From NCBI GenBank assembly GCA_938029215.1, contig CALHFG010000032.1, positions 21,515-85,514 of the forward strand: a stretch of 64,000 bases of DNA, written 5' to 3'. Shown here one piece after another: positions 33,994-44,771 of the stretch. Source of the stretch: an uncultured Acidimicrobiales bacterium (GTDB lineage Bacteria; Actinomycetota; Acidimicrobiia; Acidimicrobiales; SZUA-35). The stretch's first letter is position 1. Each line of letters begins with the position of its first letter. A program made the position numbers and the translations under genes. The notes under the pieces are model-generated. The model saw nothing but the letters and a program-made list of their open reading frames with translations. It had not been told where the DNA came from and made no database searches.

Positions 33994-35616
33994 ATGACCG
34001 TGTTGGATACAGCACCAACTGCCAAAAACCCCGATGCCAGCTCCGAGACCGCCACTCAAATACCGTCTGCAGCCGAGCTGCACCGGCACTACCTGGCCCG
34101 GGATGCAGCGTCAGGCTGGGCGCTGAAGATCATCCTGGGTGGGATGGCGATCGGCATGCTCGGATTCGTTGCTCTTATCTTGGGTGTGGTCGCTCTCAGC
34201 AACGATTCCGGTTCTGCCACTGCAAACACCACGCTCAATCTCACCGTGCGAGAATTCTCGATCGAAGGTGATCTCACTGCGCCAGCCGGGTTTGTCACGT
34301 TCCAGATTACAAACACGGGCTCGATGGACCACAACGTGGTGGTTCGAGAGCTTGGTCTCGCAAGTCCCAATGTTGGAGCCGGCGGAACCGTCGAGCTTGC
34401 TCTGGGAGAACTGGCGCCGGGAACCTATGAGATCTACTGCGATATCGCCGGCCACTTGGAGGCAGGGATGGTCACCACCCTCACCGTGACCGGAGATGCC
34501 CCGGCGGCCGCTGCCGGCGGTCATGGTGGACATGGCGGAGAAGAAATGGACTGGGCTGCGATGGACGCAGCGATGATGGAATCGATGCTGGCATTTCCGG
34601 CGGAGACAGAAGGTCGGGGTAACCCGATCCTGGCGCCAACCGAGATCCTGGCCGACGGGACGAAGGTGTTCGACCTCACTGCGGAGATCGTCGATTGGGA
34701 AGTTGAGCCCGGCAAATTCGTGGAGGCGTGGACCTATAACGGTGTTGTGCCCGCTCCCCAGATCATTCTCGATCGTGGGGACAACGTGCAGTTCCGGGTA
34801 GTGAATAACTTGCCGATGGGAACCGACATCCACTGGCACGGTGTCCACACTCCGAACGATCAGGATGGCGTGGCTCCCTACACCCAGGATCTGATCGAGC
34901 CCAACGGTGGAACCTTCACCTACGAGTTCACGGCGCACGACGATGCGATCGGTATGTACCACGCTCACAACCACGCACAAATGCAGGTGGTCAACGGGAT
35001 GTTTGGGGTCTTTCGAGTGGGAGAAAACCCGGTGCCGTTCGGCCAGACGATCAGCGGGGTCACCATTCCCGACGATGTCGAGTTCGTCCATGACATACCG
35101 ATGATCCTCAACGATGCGGGGACGATCGGTCTCAGCTTGAACGGGAAGAGCTTTCCCGCCACCGAACCGCTGGTCCTAAACCAGGGTGACTGGGCCAGCA
35201 TCACCTACTACAACGAAGGCCTTCAAATTCACCCGATGCATCTCCATCAGTTTCCGCAGCTGGTGTACGCAAAGGACGGGATTCCGCTCGAGCATCCGTA
35301 CTGGGTCGACACGCTCAACATTGCACCGGGAGAGCGTTACACGGTGATGTTCCGAGCCGACGACGCCGGAACCTGGGTCTGGCACTGCCACATCCTGACC
35401 CACGTTGAGCGAGCGGACGGCATGTTCGGGATGGTGACGGCCATCGTGGTGAACGAGACGCCGGGCTTTGACCCCGAGGCCGTTCCGGTCAATCCCACCA
35501 ACTGGCGCAACGTTGCAACCACTGATGGTCCATTGACGCCGGAGGAAGCCGGGACCACCGGAGTCCATGGTGGTGAGGGACATGACATGCCCGAGGAGGC
35601 GAGTCCGGACGCGTAG
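33994..35616 (+). CDS. Multicopper oxidase with N-terminal membrane anchor and extra cupredoxin domain
   Basis: A 540-residue protein. A transmembrane helix at ~46-68 anchors it outside. A first cupredoxin domain (~78-167) has type 1 ligands His113, Cys149, His154 and Met159. A His/Gly linker (GGHGGHGGEEMDW) follows, then a two-domain multicopper oxidase: DIHWHGVHTP and MYHAHNHAQM in the first domain, IHPMHLHQF and WVWHCHILTHVERADGMFG in the second, giving trinuclear and type 1 sites. The substrate could be a metal ion, nitrite-like or organic. The track's earlier start (33778) overlaps dapD; ATG 33994 is preferred. A 15-bp hairpin follows. Confidence 0.9.
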   Translation: MTVLDTAPTAKNPDASSETATQIPSAAELHRHYLARDAASGWALKIILGGMAIGMLGFVALILGVVALSNDSGSATANTTLNLTVREFSIEGDLTAPAGFVTFQITNTGSMDHNVVVRELGLASPNVGAGGTVELALGELAPGTYEIYCDIAGHLEAGMVTTLTVTGDAPAAAAGGHGGHGGEEMDWAAMDAAMMESMLAFPAETEGRGNPILAPTEILADGTKVFDLTAEIVDWEVEPGKFVEAWTYNGVVPAPQIILDRGDNVQFRVVNNLPMGTDIHWHGVHTPNDQDGVAPYTQDLIEPNGGTFTYEFTAHDDAIGMYHAHNHAQMQVVNGMFGVFRVGENPVPFGQTISGVTIPDDVEFVHDIPMILNDAGTIGLSLNGKSFPATEPLVLNQGDWASITYYNEGLQIHPMHLHQFPQLVYAKDGIPLEHPYWVDTLNIAPGERYTVMFRADDAGTWVWHCHILTHVERADGMFGMVTAIVVNETPGFDPEAVPVNPTNWRNVATTDGPLTPEEAGTTGVHGGEGHDMPEEASPDA

Positions 35617-35656
35617 CGTTCCACCCTCCAGCGAACGAGAGCTCCCTCTTGGACGT

Positions 35657-35695
35657 CCAAGCACCACCGCGATCTCAGTCCGCGGTGGTGCTTGG
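35657..35695 (+). terminator. Strong hairpin between the multicopper oxidase and cofE genes
   Basis: Perfect 15-bp stem CCAAGCACCACCGCG / CGCGGTGGTGCTTGG with a nine-base loop, 40 bases after the MCO stop. No T-run follows (GCGTACG), so termination would rely on the stem or on other factors. Confidence 0.7.
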
Positions 35696-35702
35696 GCGTA
35701 CG

Positions 35703-35708
35703 TAGACT
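35703..35708 (+). promoter_or_regulatory. Candidate -10 box of cofE
   Basis: TAGACT six bases before ATG 35715, just downstream of the terminator hairpin; leaderless type. Confidence 0.5.
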
Positions 35709-35714
35709 CAGGCG

Positions 35715-36428
35715 ATGGTGAAACGGTTAGAGATCGCAGCGATCGAAGGTATTCCCGAGATTGTGCCCGGCGACGATCTTGCCGGTCTGATCTTCGACGC
35801 CTGCGAAGCGGAGTATCCGTTGCAACAGGGTGATGTTCTGGTCGTTAGTCAGAAGGTCGTGAGCAAGGCCGAGAATCGCATCGTCAAGGTCGACCCTGAT
35901 GACCCGCTCAGCCACAAGCCGCTGGTTGTTTCCGAAGCCAAGCGGGTGTTACGCCGTCGAGGCGACCTGATCATCACCGAAACCAAACACGGCTTCATCT
36001 GTGCCAATGCCGGCATCGATCGCAGCAATGTTGCCCCCGATGTGGCCGCGCTTTTGCCCGAAGACTCCGACCGGTCGGCGCGTCGGATTCGAGATGCGGT
36101 CACCCATCGGGTCGGGGCGCCGGTGGCGGTCATCGTGGCCGACACGTTCGGACGTCCGTGGCGCCGCGGCGTCACCGACATCGCATTGGGGTGTGCGGGC
36201 ATTCTTCCGATTCTCGATCTGCGCGGTACGCCCGACGCTCTCGGGCGAATTATGCACGTCACCGAAGTGTGCATCGTCGACGAACTGGCGGGGGCGGCCG
36301 AGCTAATCCGTGGAAAGAGCACCGGTGTCGCCGTCGCTGTCGTCCGCGGCGTAGACCCGCAGTGGTTTGGACCCGGATCAGTCGCCGAAGACGTGGTTAG
36401 ACACCACGACGGTGATCTTTTTCGGTAG
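35715..36428 (+). CDS. cofE: Coenzyme F420-0:L-glutamate ligase
   Basis: A 237-residue F420-0 gamma-glutamyl ligase: GDVLVVSQKVVSKAENRIV, ANAGIDRSNV, PVAVIVADTFGRPWRRGVTDIALGCAGI and LRGTPDALGRIMHVTEVCIVDELAGAAELI are family landmarks. It adds glutamate residues to F420-0 with GTP. In mycobacteria this domain is the N-terminal half of FbiB, fused to an FMN nitroreductase-type domain that reduces dehydro-F420-0; that second domain is absent here. The gene ends directly against the convergent cofD. Confidence 0.93.
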   Translation: MVKRLEIAAIEGIPEIVPGDDLAGLIFDACEAEYPLQQGDVLVVSQKVVSKAENRIVKVDPDDPLSHKPLVVSEAKRVLRRRGDLIITETKHGFICANAGIDRSNVAPDVAALLPEDSDRSARRIRDAVTHRVGAPVAVIVADTFGRPWRRGVTDIALGCAGILPILDLRGTPDALGRIMHVTEVCIVDELAGAAELIRGKSTGVAVAVVRGVDPQWFGPGSVAEDVVRHHDGDLFR

Positions 36429-37361
36429 CTAACCGAGCAAGGTTGTGCAGAGCGCATCGAGCACGCCCGGCTCAGCCATGATCGTGTCCGTGACGACGCA
36501 CTGGATTCCAAGAGCTTCAACCTCGGGGGCCAGTGATGCGTCGACGGTGTCGATTACCAACGTCCCGCACAGGTCGACGTAATGGCGTGCCACCCCGACC
36601 GCCGAACACTCGAGTCCTCGTTCGGTCATCAGTCGTGCGGCAGGTCCCTTGAGGGCTGTGCCGCCGACAATGGGGGAAACCGCCACCACCTGATCACGGC
36701 GTTCGACGAGAAGATCTCGCATCCCAGGGACCGCAAGCAATGGGTCGATACTGACCAACGGATTCGACGGAGCGATGATGATGCGGTCAGCGTTTACCAC
36801 AGCCTGGCGTACCTCAGGCGAAAGCGAAGCGGTGTCGGCGCCCGCAAACCGAATACCACTCACTGGCACCCCGTGTTGAAGGGCGACGAAGTAGTGCTGG
36901 AAACTGACCTCGGTCGGCCCGTCCGGTTCGTCAATGGTCACCATTGTCCGCAGCGCATCGTTGGTAACCGGCAACACTGCAAGGTCAAGACCCCATGCGT
37001 CTACGAGCTCGCGGGTCGCGTCGGTCAAGCTGGCCCCCTCGCTCAGCCGTTGGGTTCGGAACATATGGGTGGCGAGGTCCTTGTCGCCCAGATTGAACCA
37101 GTTCTCTCCGCCGAGTTGGCCCAACATCTCCATGGCGTTCCAGGTTTCGCCGTCGAGCCCCCAGCCGCGCTCGGCGCTTACCGCGTCAGACAACGTGTAG
37201 ATGATCGTGTCGATATCGGCCGAGATGTGCAGGCCGTGGAGAACCATGTCGTCACCGACGTTGACGATTGCCGTGAGATTGTCGGACCTACGGTGGAACC
37301 CGCGCAAGAGACGTGCGGCCCCGACGCCACCACTTAGCACCACGATCCGCTCGGCGTTCAT
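36429..37361 (-). CDS. cofD: 2-phospho-L-lactate transferase (F420 synthesis)
   Basis: A 310-residue CofD/FbiA protein: VVLSGGVGAARLLRGF (~6-21), AIVNVGDDMVLHGLHISADIDTIIYTLS, NWFNLGDKDLATHMFRTQRL and IIAPSNPLVSIDPLLAVPGM are diagnostic. It transfers a phosphoenolpyruvate- or phospholactate-derived moiety from the guanylyl donor to the deazaflavin Fo. The track start at 37379 is less likely; ATG 37361 has a TACCTT box six bases upstream. It is convergent with cofE, not in the fbiAB operon arrangement of mycobacteria. Confidence 0.93.
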   Translation of the reverse strand: MNAERIVVLSGGVGAARLLRGFHRRSDNLTAIVNVGDDMVLHGLHISADIDTIIYTLSDAVSAERGWGLDGETWNAMEMLGQLGGENWFNLGDKDLATHMFRTQRLSEGASLTDATRELVDAWGLDLAVLPVTNDALRTMVTIDEPDGPTEVSFQHYFVALQHGVPVSGIRFAGADTASLSPEVRQAVVNADRIIIAPSNPLVSIDPLLAVPGMRDLLVERRDQVVAVSPIVGGTALKGPAARLMTERGLECSAVGVARHYVDLCGTLVIDTVDASLAPEVEALGIQCVVTDTIMAEPGVLDALCTTLLG

Positions 37362-37367
37362 CGCTTG

Positions 37368-37373
37368 AAGGTA
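37368..37373 (-). promoter_or_regulatory. Candidate -10 box of cofD
   Basis: TACCTT six bases before ATG 37361; supports this start. Confidence 0.45.
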
Positions 37374-37430
37374 CCTCAACCATCTCCCCGAACGGGAATG
37401 ACCATCCGGGCGTGATCGGTTATCTACGGC

Positions 37431-38771
37431 ATGTCATCCCCCCGACTCGTTGCTTGCGTCATCGCCCTTGCCTTGGCTGCAGCCGCATGTTCATCCGAAT
37501 CGTCCGGCGTGGGCGCAACTACTGCTCCCAATCCCACGTCGGGCGGTTCGGAAAGCTCTCAGGACCAATCCGAGAACGCGACCGGTCCGATCGATGAACG
37601 AATTCTCCGATCCACCGACACCGACGCCCCTTTTGACCTCTCCGGTGGCGCCACGTCAGGTGAGAACGAAGCTGCCGTTCAACTCGGATCGGTCGACGAA
37701 CTTCCCGATCGGGTCGAGTCTCTGATCCGGGTCTGGGAGACCGACTGGACCCGGTCGACCATCGACTACAGCGACCTGCTGGCTGGCATCCCGAGCGCCG
37801 ACCCTCGAGACGCGATCCCGCCGATCGACAATCCCGTTTTCGAGTCGCCGTCGGCCGCTGGACAGTGGCTCGGGGCCGACGAACCCGGCGCACTGGTGCA
37901 ATTGAACGGAGAGGCCAGGTTCTATCCGCTCTCTATCTTGACCGCGCACGAGATCGTGAATGATCGCTTTGGTGATGTTCCCGTAGCGGTGACCTATTGT
38001 CCGCTCTGTAACACCGCGCTCGCCTTTGATCGTCGGGTCGATGGCGACGTGATTCGACTTGGCGTTTCTGGACTGTTGCGCAACAGCGACATGGTCATGT
38101 GGGATGACAAGACGACCAGTCTGTGGCAACAGATCACCGGGGAAGGGATCGCGGGCACGTTCGCCGGTACCCAACTGGATCTTGTCAGCACCCAAATCGT
38201 CAGCTTCTCGCAGTTCTCAGACAATTTCCCCGACGGATGGAGCTTGTCTCGCGATACCGGATTCGGGGGACGGTCCTATGGCCGCAACCCCTACGTCGGG
38301 TACAGCAGTAGCACTCAGCCGTTCCTGTTCGACGGTGAGCCCGATCCCCGGTTCCCCGCGCTTGAGCGCGTGGTTGGTGTCATCACCGACGAGGGCGATA
38401 AGAGTTTCCCGTTCTCGCTCCTTGAAGCCGAAGTTGTCATCAACGACACCGCAGGGGAGTCTCCGGTCGTGGTGTGGTGGGCTCCGGGTACGACCGATGC
38501 GCTCGATGGGCCCTCAATCGCCGATAGTAAGCAGATTGGGACCGCAGTCGCATACAGCAGGACGCTGGACGATGGGACAGAACTGACCTTCTCTGCCGGG
38601 GCCGGGGAGGCAACCTTCGTGGACGATCAGAGTGGTAGCACGTGGAACTTGTTTGGGCTGGCAACCGATGGCGACATGGCTGGCACACAGCTGGCCCAAA
38701 TCAGTCATCGCAACGAATTCTGGTTCGCGTGGGCGGCCTTCTTCCCCGAAGGTGATGTGTACGGCGCGTAA
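37431..38771 (+). CDS. DUF3179 domain lipoprotein (second copy)
   Basis: A 446-residue lipoprotein; the signal is MSSPRLVACVIALALAAAACSS with the lipidated Cys near residue 20. A Ser/Thr/Asp-rich linker (~22-100) is followed by DUF3179: GEARFYPLSILTAHEIVNDRFGDVPVAVTYCPLCNTALAF with CPLC, RNSDMVMWDDKTTSLWQQITGEGIAG and SRDTGFGGRSYGRNPYVGY. Shorter C-terminal parts match the paralogue at 21977. Function unknown; the conserved CxxC and surface position suggest redox or metal chemistry. Confidence 0.88.
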   Translation: MSSPRLVACVIALALAAAACSSESSGVGATTAPNPTSGGSESSQDQSENATGPIDERILRSTDTDAPFDLSGGATSGENEAAVQLGSVDELPDRVESLIRVWETDWTRSTIDYSDLLAGIPSADPRDAIPPIDNPVFESPSAAGQWLGADEPGALVQLNGEARFYPLSILTAHEIVNDRFGDVPVAVTYCPLCNTALAFDRRVDGDVIRLGVSGLLRNSDMVMWDDKTTSLWQQITGEGIAGTFAGTQLDLVSTQIVSFSQFSDNFPDGWSLSRDTGFGGRSYGRNPYVGYSSSTQPFLFDGEPDPRFPALERVVGVITDEGDKSFPFSLLEAEVVINDTAGESPVVVWWAPGTTDALDGPSIADSKQIGTAVAYSRTLDDGTELTFSAGAGEATFVDDQSGSTWNLFGLATDGDMAGTQLAQISHRNEFWFAWAAFFPEGDVYGA

Positions 38772-38817
38772 CGCCGGTTTCTGAGCCGAGGTCACAGATT
38801 GGACTGTCGCGCGTCGT

Positions 38818-38823
38818 TACTGT
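38818..38823 (+). promoter_or_regulatory. Candidate -10 box of the CGNR gene
   Basis: TACTGT six bases before GTG 38830; leaderless type with a GTG start. Confidence 0.45.
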
Positions 38824-38829
38824 TCTTAC

Positions 38830-39384
38830 GTGGGGTACATCATTGAGCCAGCAGATCAGACCTGGTTGATCGCATTTGTGAACGAGTACGCAACCGCAGC
38901 GTGGGCTGCCCGAGGCAGCGTAGAAAGCTATGCCGACGTGGCCGACTTAGGTGCGGTTCCGCCCATGGCTCCGTCGTTGCCGTTCCGATCACTTGCGGCC
39001 GTCGCAGATTGCGTGTTTGATGTCGTCGTCGCCGGGTCTGCAGAGGCACGGGCCGAGGCCCTCAATCGGCTGATTTCACCGGCGGCCCCTCAGGTCAGTG
39101 TGGTGCTGCTCGACGAACTGACCTCGGTCGTGTTGTCAGCATCGTCAGACAAGGCGGATCTCCTGGCGTTGTCGTGCGGACTGGCAATGGCGGAACTTGT
39201 CGAGGATGTCGGAGCAGCCCGAATGGGGACCTGCGATGCCACCAAGTGCGACCGCATCTACATCGACCGTTCGCCGAAGGGAAGCCGGGCCTACTGTTCA
39301 CAGCAATGCCAAACCCGGTCCCGAGTGGCCCGCCATCGGGCCAAGCAACGCCTCGCCGCGGACGCAATCAACGAAGCCGCCTGA
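38830..39384 (+). CDS. CGNR zinc-finger protein
   Basis: A 184-residue protein of the CGNR zinc-finger family. The N-terminal ~130 residues form the ABATE-like helical domain starting WLIAFVNEYATAAW. The C-terminal finger has MGTCDATKCDRIYIDRS, then RAYCSQQCQTRSRVARHR: four Cys for zinc and a basic helix for nucleic acid. Members are proposed stress-related transcription regulators in actinobacteria. Start GTG 38830. A hairpin lies between it and the convergent gmd. Confidence 0.85.
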   Translation: MGYIIEPADQTWLIAFVNEYATAAWAARGSVESYADVADLGAVPPMAPSLPFRSLAAVADCVFDVVVAGSAEARAEALNRLISPAAPQVSVVLLDELTSVVLSASSDKADLLALSCGLAMAELVEDVGAARMGTCDATKCDRIYIDRSPKGSRAYCSQQCQTRSRVARHRAKQRLAADAINEAA

Positions 39385-39404
39385 TACGGGCACCAAAAAG
39401 TCAA

Positions 39405-39429
39405 AAGCCCCGACCGGGGGCCGGGGCTT
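39405..39429. terminator. Hairpin between convergent CGNR and gmd genes
   Basis: AAGCCCCG / CGGGGCTT with a nine-base GC-rich loop; AAAAAGTCAAAA precedes it on the plus strand, giving a T-run for the minus-strand transcript from gmd. Probably acts in both directions. Confidence 0.7.
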
Positions 39430-39446
39430 CCAACACAACTCTTGAG

Positions 39447-41377
<1,931 letters not shown>

Positions 41378-41387
41378 CGAGGTGGAC

Positions 41388-41393
41388 TAACAT
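41388..41393 (+). promoter_or_regulatory. Candidate -10 box of the large GT2 operon
   Basis: TAACAT nine bases before GTG 41403, in the short divergent gap to rmd. Confidence 0.35.
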
Positions 41394-41402
41394 TGACCTG
41401 TT

Positions 41403-44400
41403 GTGACCGAAGGTGATGACAACGTGGATCTCACCGATCCCTTCGCGCTGCAGCGGCCATCGGAATCCGATGGCGACCGGTCACGCGTCGACATCGATCT
41501 CACCGAAGATTCTTCGTCGTACTCTGGGTCATCGACTGGGTCATCGAGCGATCCGTCGAGCGGCTATTCCACCCCTGCGTATGACGGCGCCGTCCTGTAC
41601 CCCGAGACGCCCCAGGTGCAGGTCATCGTCGTTGCCGAGCATGCCGGCACCAAGCTTTCCGAGGTGCTTCTATCCCTTGGCGATCAGAGTTACGACGAGA
41701 TTGAAGTCACGGTTCTCAACGCCACCGGCGACGACACGTTGCCCAGTCGGATGATGGGCAAACACCCATTTGCGGTGTGGGTAGAGATGTCACGGGACCA
41801 GGGGTTTGCATCGCTCGCCAACTGGGCCCTCGACAACGTCGACGAATCGACGTCGCCGTTCATATTGATCATGCGCGACGACACTGCACTCGCCCCGGGA
41901 GCGGTGTCCTATCTCGTTGAAGAAATGTTCCGCTCCAATGCGGGAATCGTCGGACCGAAGCTGGTCGACTGGAACGACCCGAGCAAGCTGCTCGCCGTTG
42001 GCTACGGGGCTGATCGGCGCGGTCGTCGTGTCGAACTGATCGAGTCCGACGAGTTCGATCAGGATCAGTACTCGTCGGTCTCGGACGTGTTCGTCATACC
42101 TTCCGGCGCGCAAATGATCCGCACCGACCTCTTCAAGCATCTCGGCGGGTTTGACCCCGTAATGGACGGACAAAACGAGGACCTCGACCTTTGTTGGCGA
42201 GCCCACACCGTTGCCGCTCGGGTGATCGTGGTGCCCCAAGCGACGGCTCGCATCTCTCGCCCGATTCCGTCCAAAGCTCTCGCGCTTCGCCAGCACAGCG
42301 AACGGGCCAAACATCGTCTCCGCACCCTGGCGGTGACCAGCTCTCGATGGGGCTTCCCCCGAGCCATCATCGGGGCAGTGCTGGCGCTGGTGCTGGGAGC
42401 TATCGGCAATTTGCTAAGGCTGCGTCCGGGGTATGCCAAGGCCTCACTGGCCGCGATTCCATGGAATCTTCGTCGTATCGGTGGCATGCGAACACGCCGG
42501 AAAGCGCTACGAGCAATCCGCCAGGTTGGTGATAGCGAGATTCACGCGCTGCAGAGCAGTTTCGGCCCCACGGTCGGAAGTCTGGTCGGACAATCGGTCA
42601 GGCCGTCGGCCCGCCTTGCGGAATGGACCCGCTCGATCCGCAAGAGTTTGATGGACGAACGCCAGCGGGTCGGATCCAGTGTCGCCGCGTTCCTCGGGCT
42701 TGCACTGCTCATGATTCTGCTCGGCACCTGGAATTTGTTTGGCGAGATGCCAGTCGTTGCCGGTTCCAACCCAATCCTCCCCGGTGGTCGTGAACTCTTA
42801 GAACAATGGTGGAGCGGATATCGAAACACCGGGCTCGGAACCGAAACGGCGAGCCCTCTGTCGTTCCTGGTCCTGGGTTTGCTCGGAATCGTGTTCGCAT
42901 GGTCGCCCGAAACGTTGCATGCTCTCTTGTTGGTCGGCCCGTTGGTGCTGGGCGCATTGGGCGTGTTCAACTTGGTACGCCCGCTCGGCGGTCCACGCGG
43001 CGCCGCGATTGCCACCGCCGTTGCGGTCGCGAATCCGCTCACTGCCGAAGCGTTCGCCGCCGCCCGATGGGAGACATTGGTTCTGTGGGCTCTCGCCCCG
43101 TTCCTGCTTACGTCGGCGGCCCGGCTGGGCGACCTCGAGCCGTGGAATGCCAAACCTCGGCCACTGCCCAGTCGTCTGATTCGCTTTGGTGCCGTCGTCG
43201 CGATCGGAGCAGCCTTCGCTCCCGCTGCCGTTGTGCTCGGTGTCCTGGCGGCCGTCGCAGTGGCGCTGTTCGGATGTGCTACCGGTCGACTCCATCGGGT
43301 CGGCCACGGAGCGCTGGGTGTCGGGGCCGCGTTGCTGGTGCCGGCAGCACTCGATCTGAGATTCACCCGTGAGGTTCTCATCGAAGGGCGCTGGGACTGG
43401 CTTGTCGGAGAAGTTTCAGCGGAAGAGTCGATCGGTGGCTTCTCCGAACTTCTTCAGTTTGCGCCCGGTCGATCGAACGGCTCGGTTCTTATGTGGGGCC
43501 TGGTCGCCGCAGCCAGTCTCGGCCTGTTGTTTGGTCGCAAAACCCGCTTCGATGCTGCAGTGCTTGGCTGGCTAACGGCGGTGGTCGGATTCGTGTCGGC
43601 CTGGGCTTCGACGACCGAGCTGGCATCGATCAATCTTCCTGGCGCCGATGTCCTCCTCACTTTGGCGGCGGCGGGCTTGGCCCTGGCGGTTGGTGCTTCG
43701 GTTCGGTCGGTGCAGGTAGACCTGAAACGTTATGGCTATGGCTGGCGTCAGTTTGCCACGGTCATTGCGGCCGCAGGAGCTGTAGCCGTGTTGCTGCTGG
43801 GCTTTGGCAAGTCTCTCGATGGGCGCCATACCCATCCCGAGGTGGGCTACGCCGAGATCACGTCCTTGCTCGATGGCCAAGAGGGGCAGAGTCGGGTGCT
43901 CTGGCTCGGCGATCCTCGGGTGGTTCCCGCCGACGTGTCCGCGACCCCCGCAACCGGAGTCGAGTTTGCCATCACCAACGGCGGCACGACCACCGTTGCC
44001 GATCGGTTCCTCCCCACCACGCCAGAGCTCAACGCCGAAGTCGGCGCCCTCCTGGAGTTCGCCGTGTCTGGCGACACCGTCCGACTCGGTCGACTGTTGG
44101 CACCGTTTGGGATCGACTACGTGATTTACCAGCCCCAGCTTGCCCCGGCTCCCTACGTTGGCCCGTCGTTTGCTGTAGATGCTGGTCTCGCCGGATCGCT
44201 CGATGATCAGTTGGACTTGCGCCGCCAGGCGGGGACGCTAAACCTACTGGTATTCCGCAACGAAGCTGCCAGCGGCACCGCCCTGGTTCTCGACGATGGA
44301 TTCGACACGTCTATCTCCACCGTGGTGGAACTGCTCGACACCAACCTCAGCACCGACCGTTCGCTCACGCCGGTTGAGCACAGCACAACGTCGATCCAAT

Positions 44401-44771
44401 TCGCAGCCGATTCCTCGCTCGAGGCCGGGAGTCGAATTCTGATCGCTCAACCGTTAAATGGGTGGAGCCCAACCGGTGGCGCCGGGTCAATCGAGGCAAC
44501 CGTTGGGCGATTGGCTGTTCTCACCATCGACGATCCCTCCGTACCCTTCGGCCTTCAGTACACACCGCCGTCGAGCTGGTGGGCTTGGCTGGTGCTGCAG
44601 TCGCTTCTCATCATGGGAGCGTTGGTGGCAGCATCTCGAGTTTCTGCCACCGACACCACCACCCCGCCGGAAGCCGAAGTCACCGTTGACCTACGGTCCA
44701 GCCGACAGATCGCGCGCGACCTTGACCGTTCCGACGAGTTCGCTCGCGAGCCCGTGGGAGATTCGCTTTGA
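41403..44771 (+). CDS. Large GT2 glycosyltransferase fused to a polytopic membrane domain
   Basis: A 1122-residue protein. A Ser-rich disordered N-terminus (~35-60, SSSYSGSSTGSSSDPSSGYS) precedes a GT2-like domain (~70-290: VQVIVVAEHAGTKLSEVLLSLGDQSYDEIEV, FILIMRDDTALAPGA, GGFDPVMDGQNEDLDLCWRAH). After this come about twelve membrane helices (~315-800), a long extracytoplasmic region and a last helix near the C-terminus. The DXD-type and ED residues look intact. Actinobacterial proteins of this architecture are thought to use polyprenyl-phosphate sugars or move lipid-linked glycans; the exact role is unknown. Overlaps the DUF5719 gene by four bases. Confidence 0.75.
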   Translation: MTEGDDNVDLTDPFALQRPSESDGDRSRVDIDLTEDSSSYSGSSTGSSSDPSSGYSTPAYDGAVLYPETPQVQVIVVAEHAGTKLSEVLLSLGDQSYDEIEVTVLNATGDDTLPSRMMGKHPFAVWVEMSRDQGFASLANWALDNVDESTSPFILIMRDDTALAPGAVSYLVEEMFRSNAGIVGPKLVDWNDPSKLLAVGYGADRRGRRVELIESDEFDQDQYSSVSDVFVIPSGAQMIRTDLFKHLGGFDPVMDGQNEDLDLCWRAHTVAARVIVVPQATARISRPIPSKALALRQHSERAKHRLRTLAVTSSRWGFPRAIIGAVLALVLGAIGNLLRLRPGYAKASLAAIPWNLRRIGGMRTRRKALRAIRQVGDSEIHALQSSFGPTVGSLVGQSVRPSARLAEWTRSIRKSLMDERQRVGSSVAAFLGLALLMILLGTWNLFGEMPVVAGSNPILPGGRELLEQWWSGYRNTGLGTETASPLSFLVLGLLGIVFAWSPETLHALLLVGPLVLGALGVFNLVRPLGGPRGAAIATAVAVANPLTAEAFAAARWETLVLWALAPFLLTSAARLGDLEPWNAKPRPLPSRLIRFGAVVAIGAAFAPAAVVLGVLAAVAVALFGCATGRLHRVGHGALGVGAALLVPAALDLRFTREVLIEGRWDWLVGEVSAEESIGGFSELLQFAPGRSNGSVLMWGLVAAASLGLLFGRKTRFDAAVLGWLTAVVGFVSAWASTTELASINLPGADVLLTLAAAGLALAVGASVRSVQVDLKRYGYGWRQFATVIAAAGAVAVLLLGFGKSLDGRHTHPEVGYAEITSLLDGQEGQSRVLWLGDPRVVPADVSATPATGVEFAITNGGTTTVADRFLPTTPELNAEVGALLEFAVSGDTVRLGRLLAPFGIDYVIYQPQLAPAPYVGPSFAVDAGLAGSLDDQLDLRRQAGTLNLLVFRNEAASGTALVLDDGFDTSISTVVELLDTNLSTDRSLTPVEHSTTSIQFAADSSLEAGSRILIAQPLNGWSPTGGAGSIEATVGRLAVLTIDDPSVPFGLQYTPPSSWWAWLVLQSLLIMGALVAASRVSATDTTTPPEAEVTVDLRSSRQIARDLDRSDEFAREPVGDSL

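Noticed and set aside
42542-43381. Minus-strand ORFs opposite the large GT2 gene
   Set aside because: Arg/Ser/Pro-rich shadow translations with no domain; the plus strand carries a coherent membrane protein.
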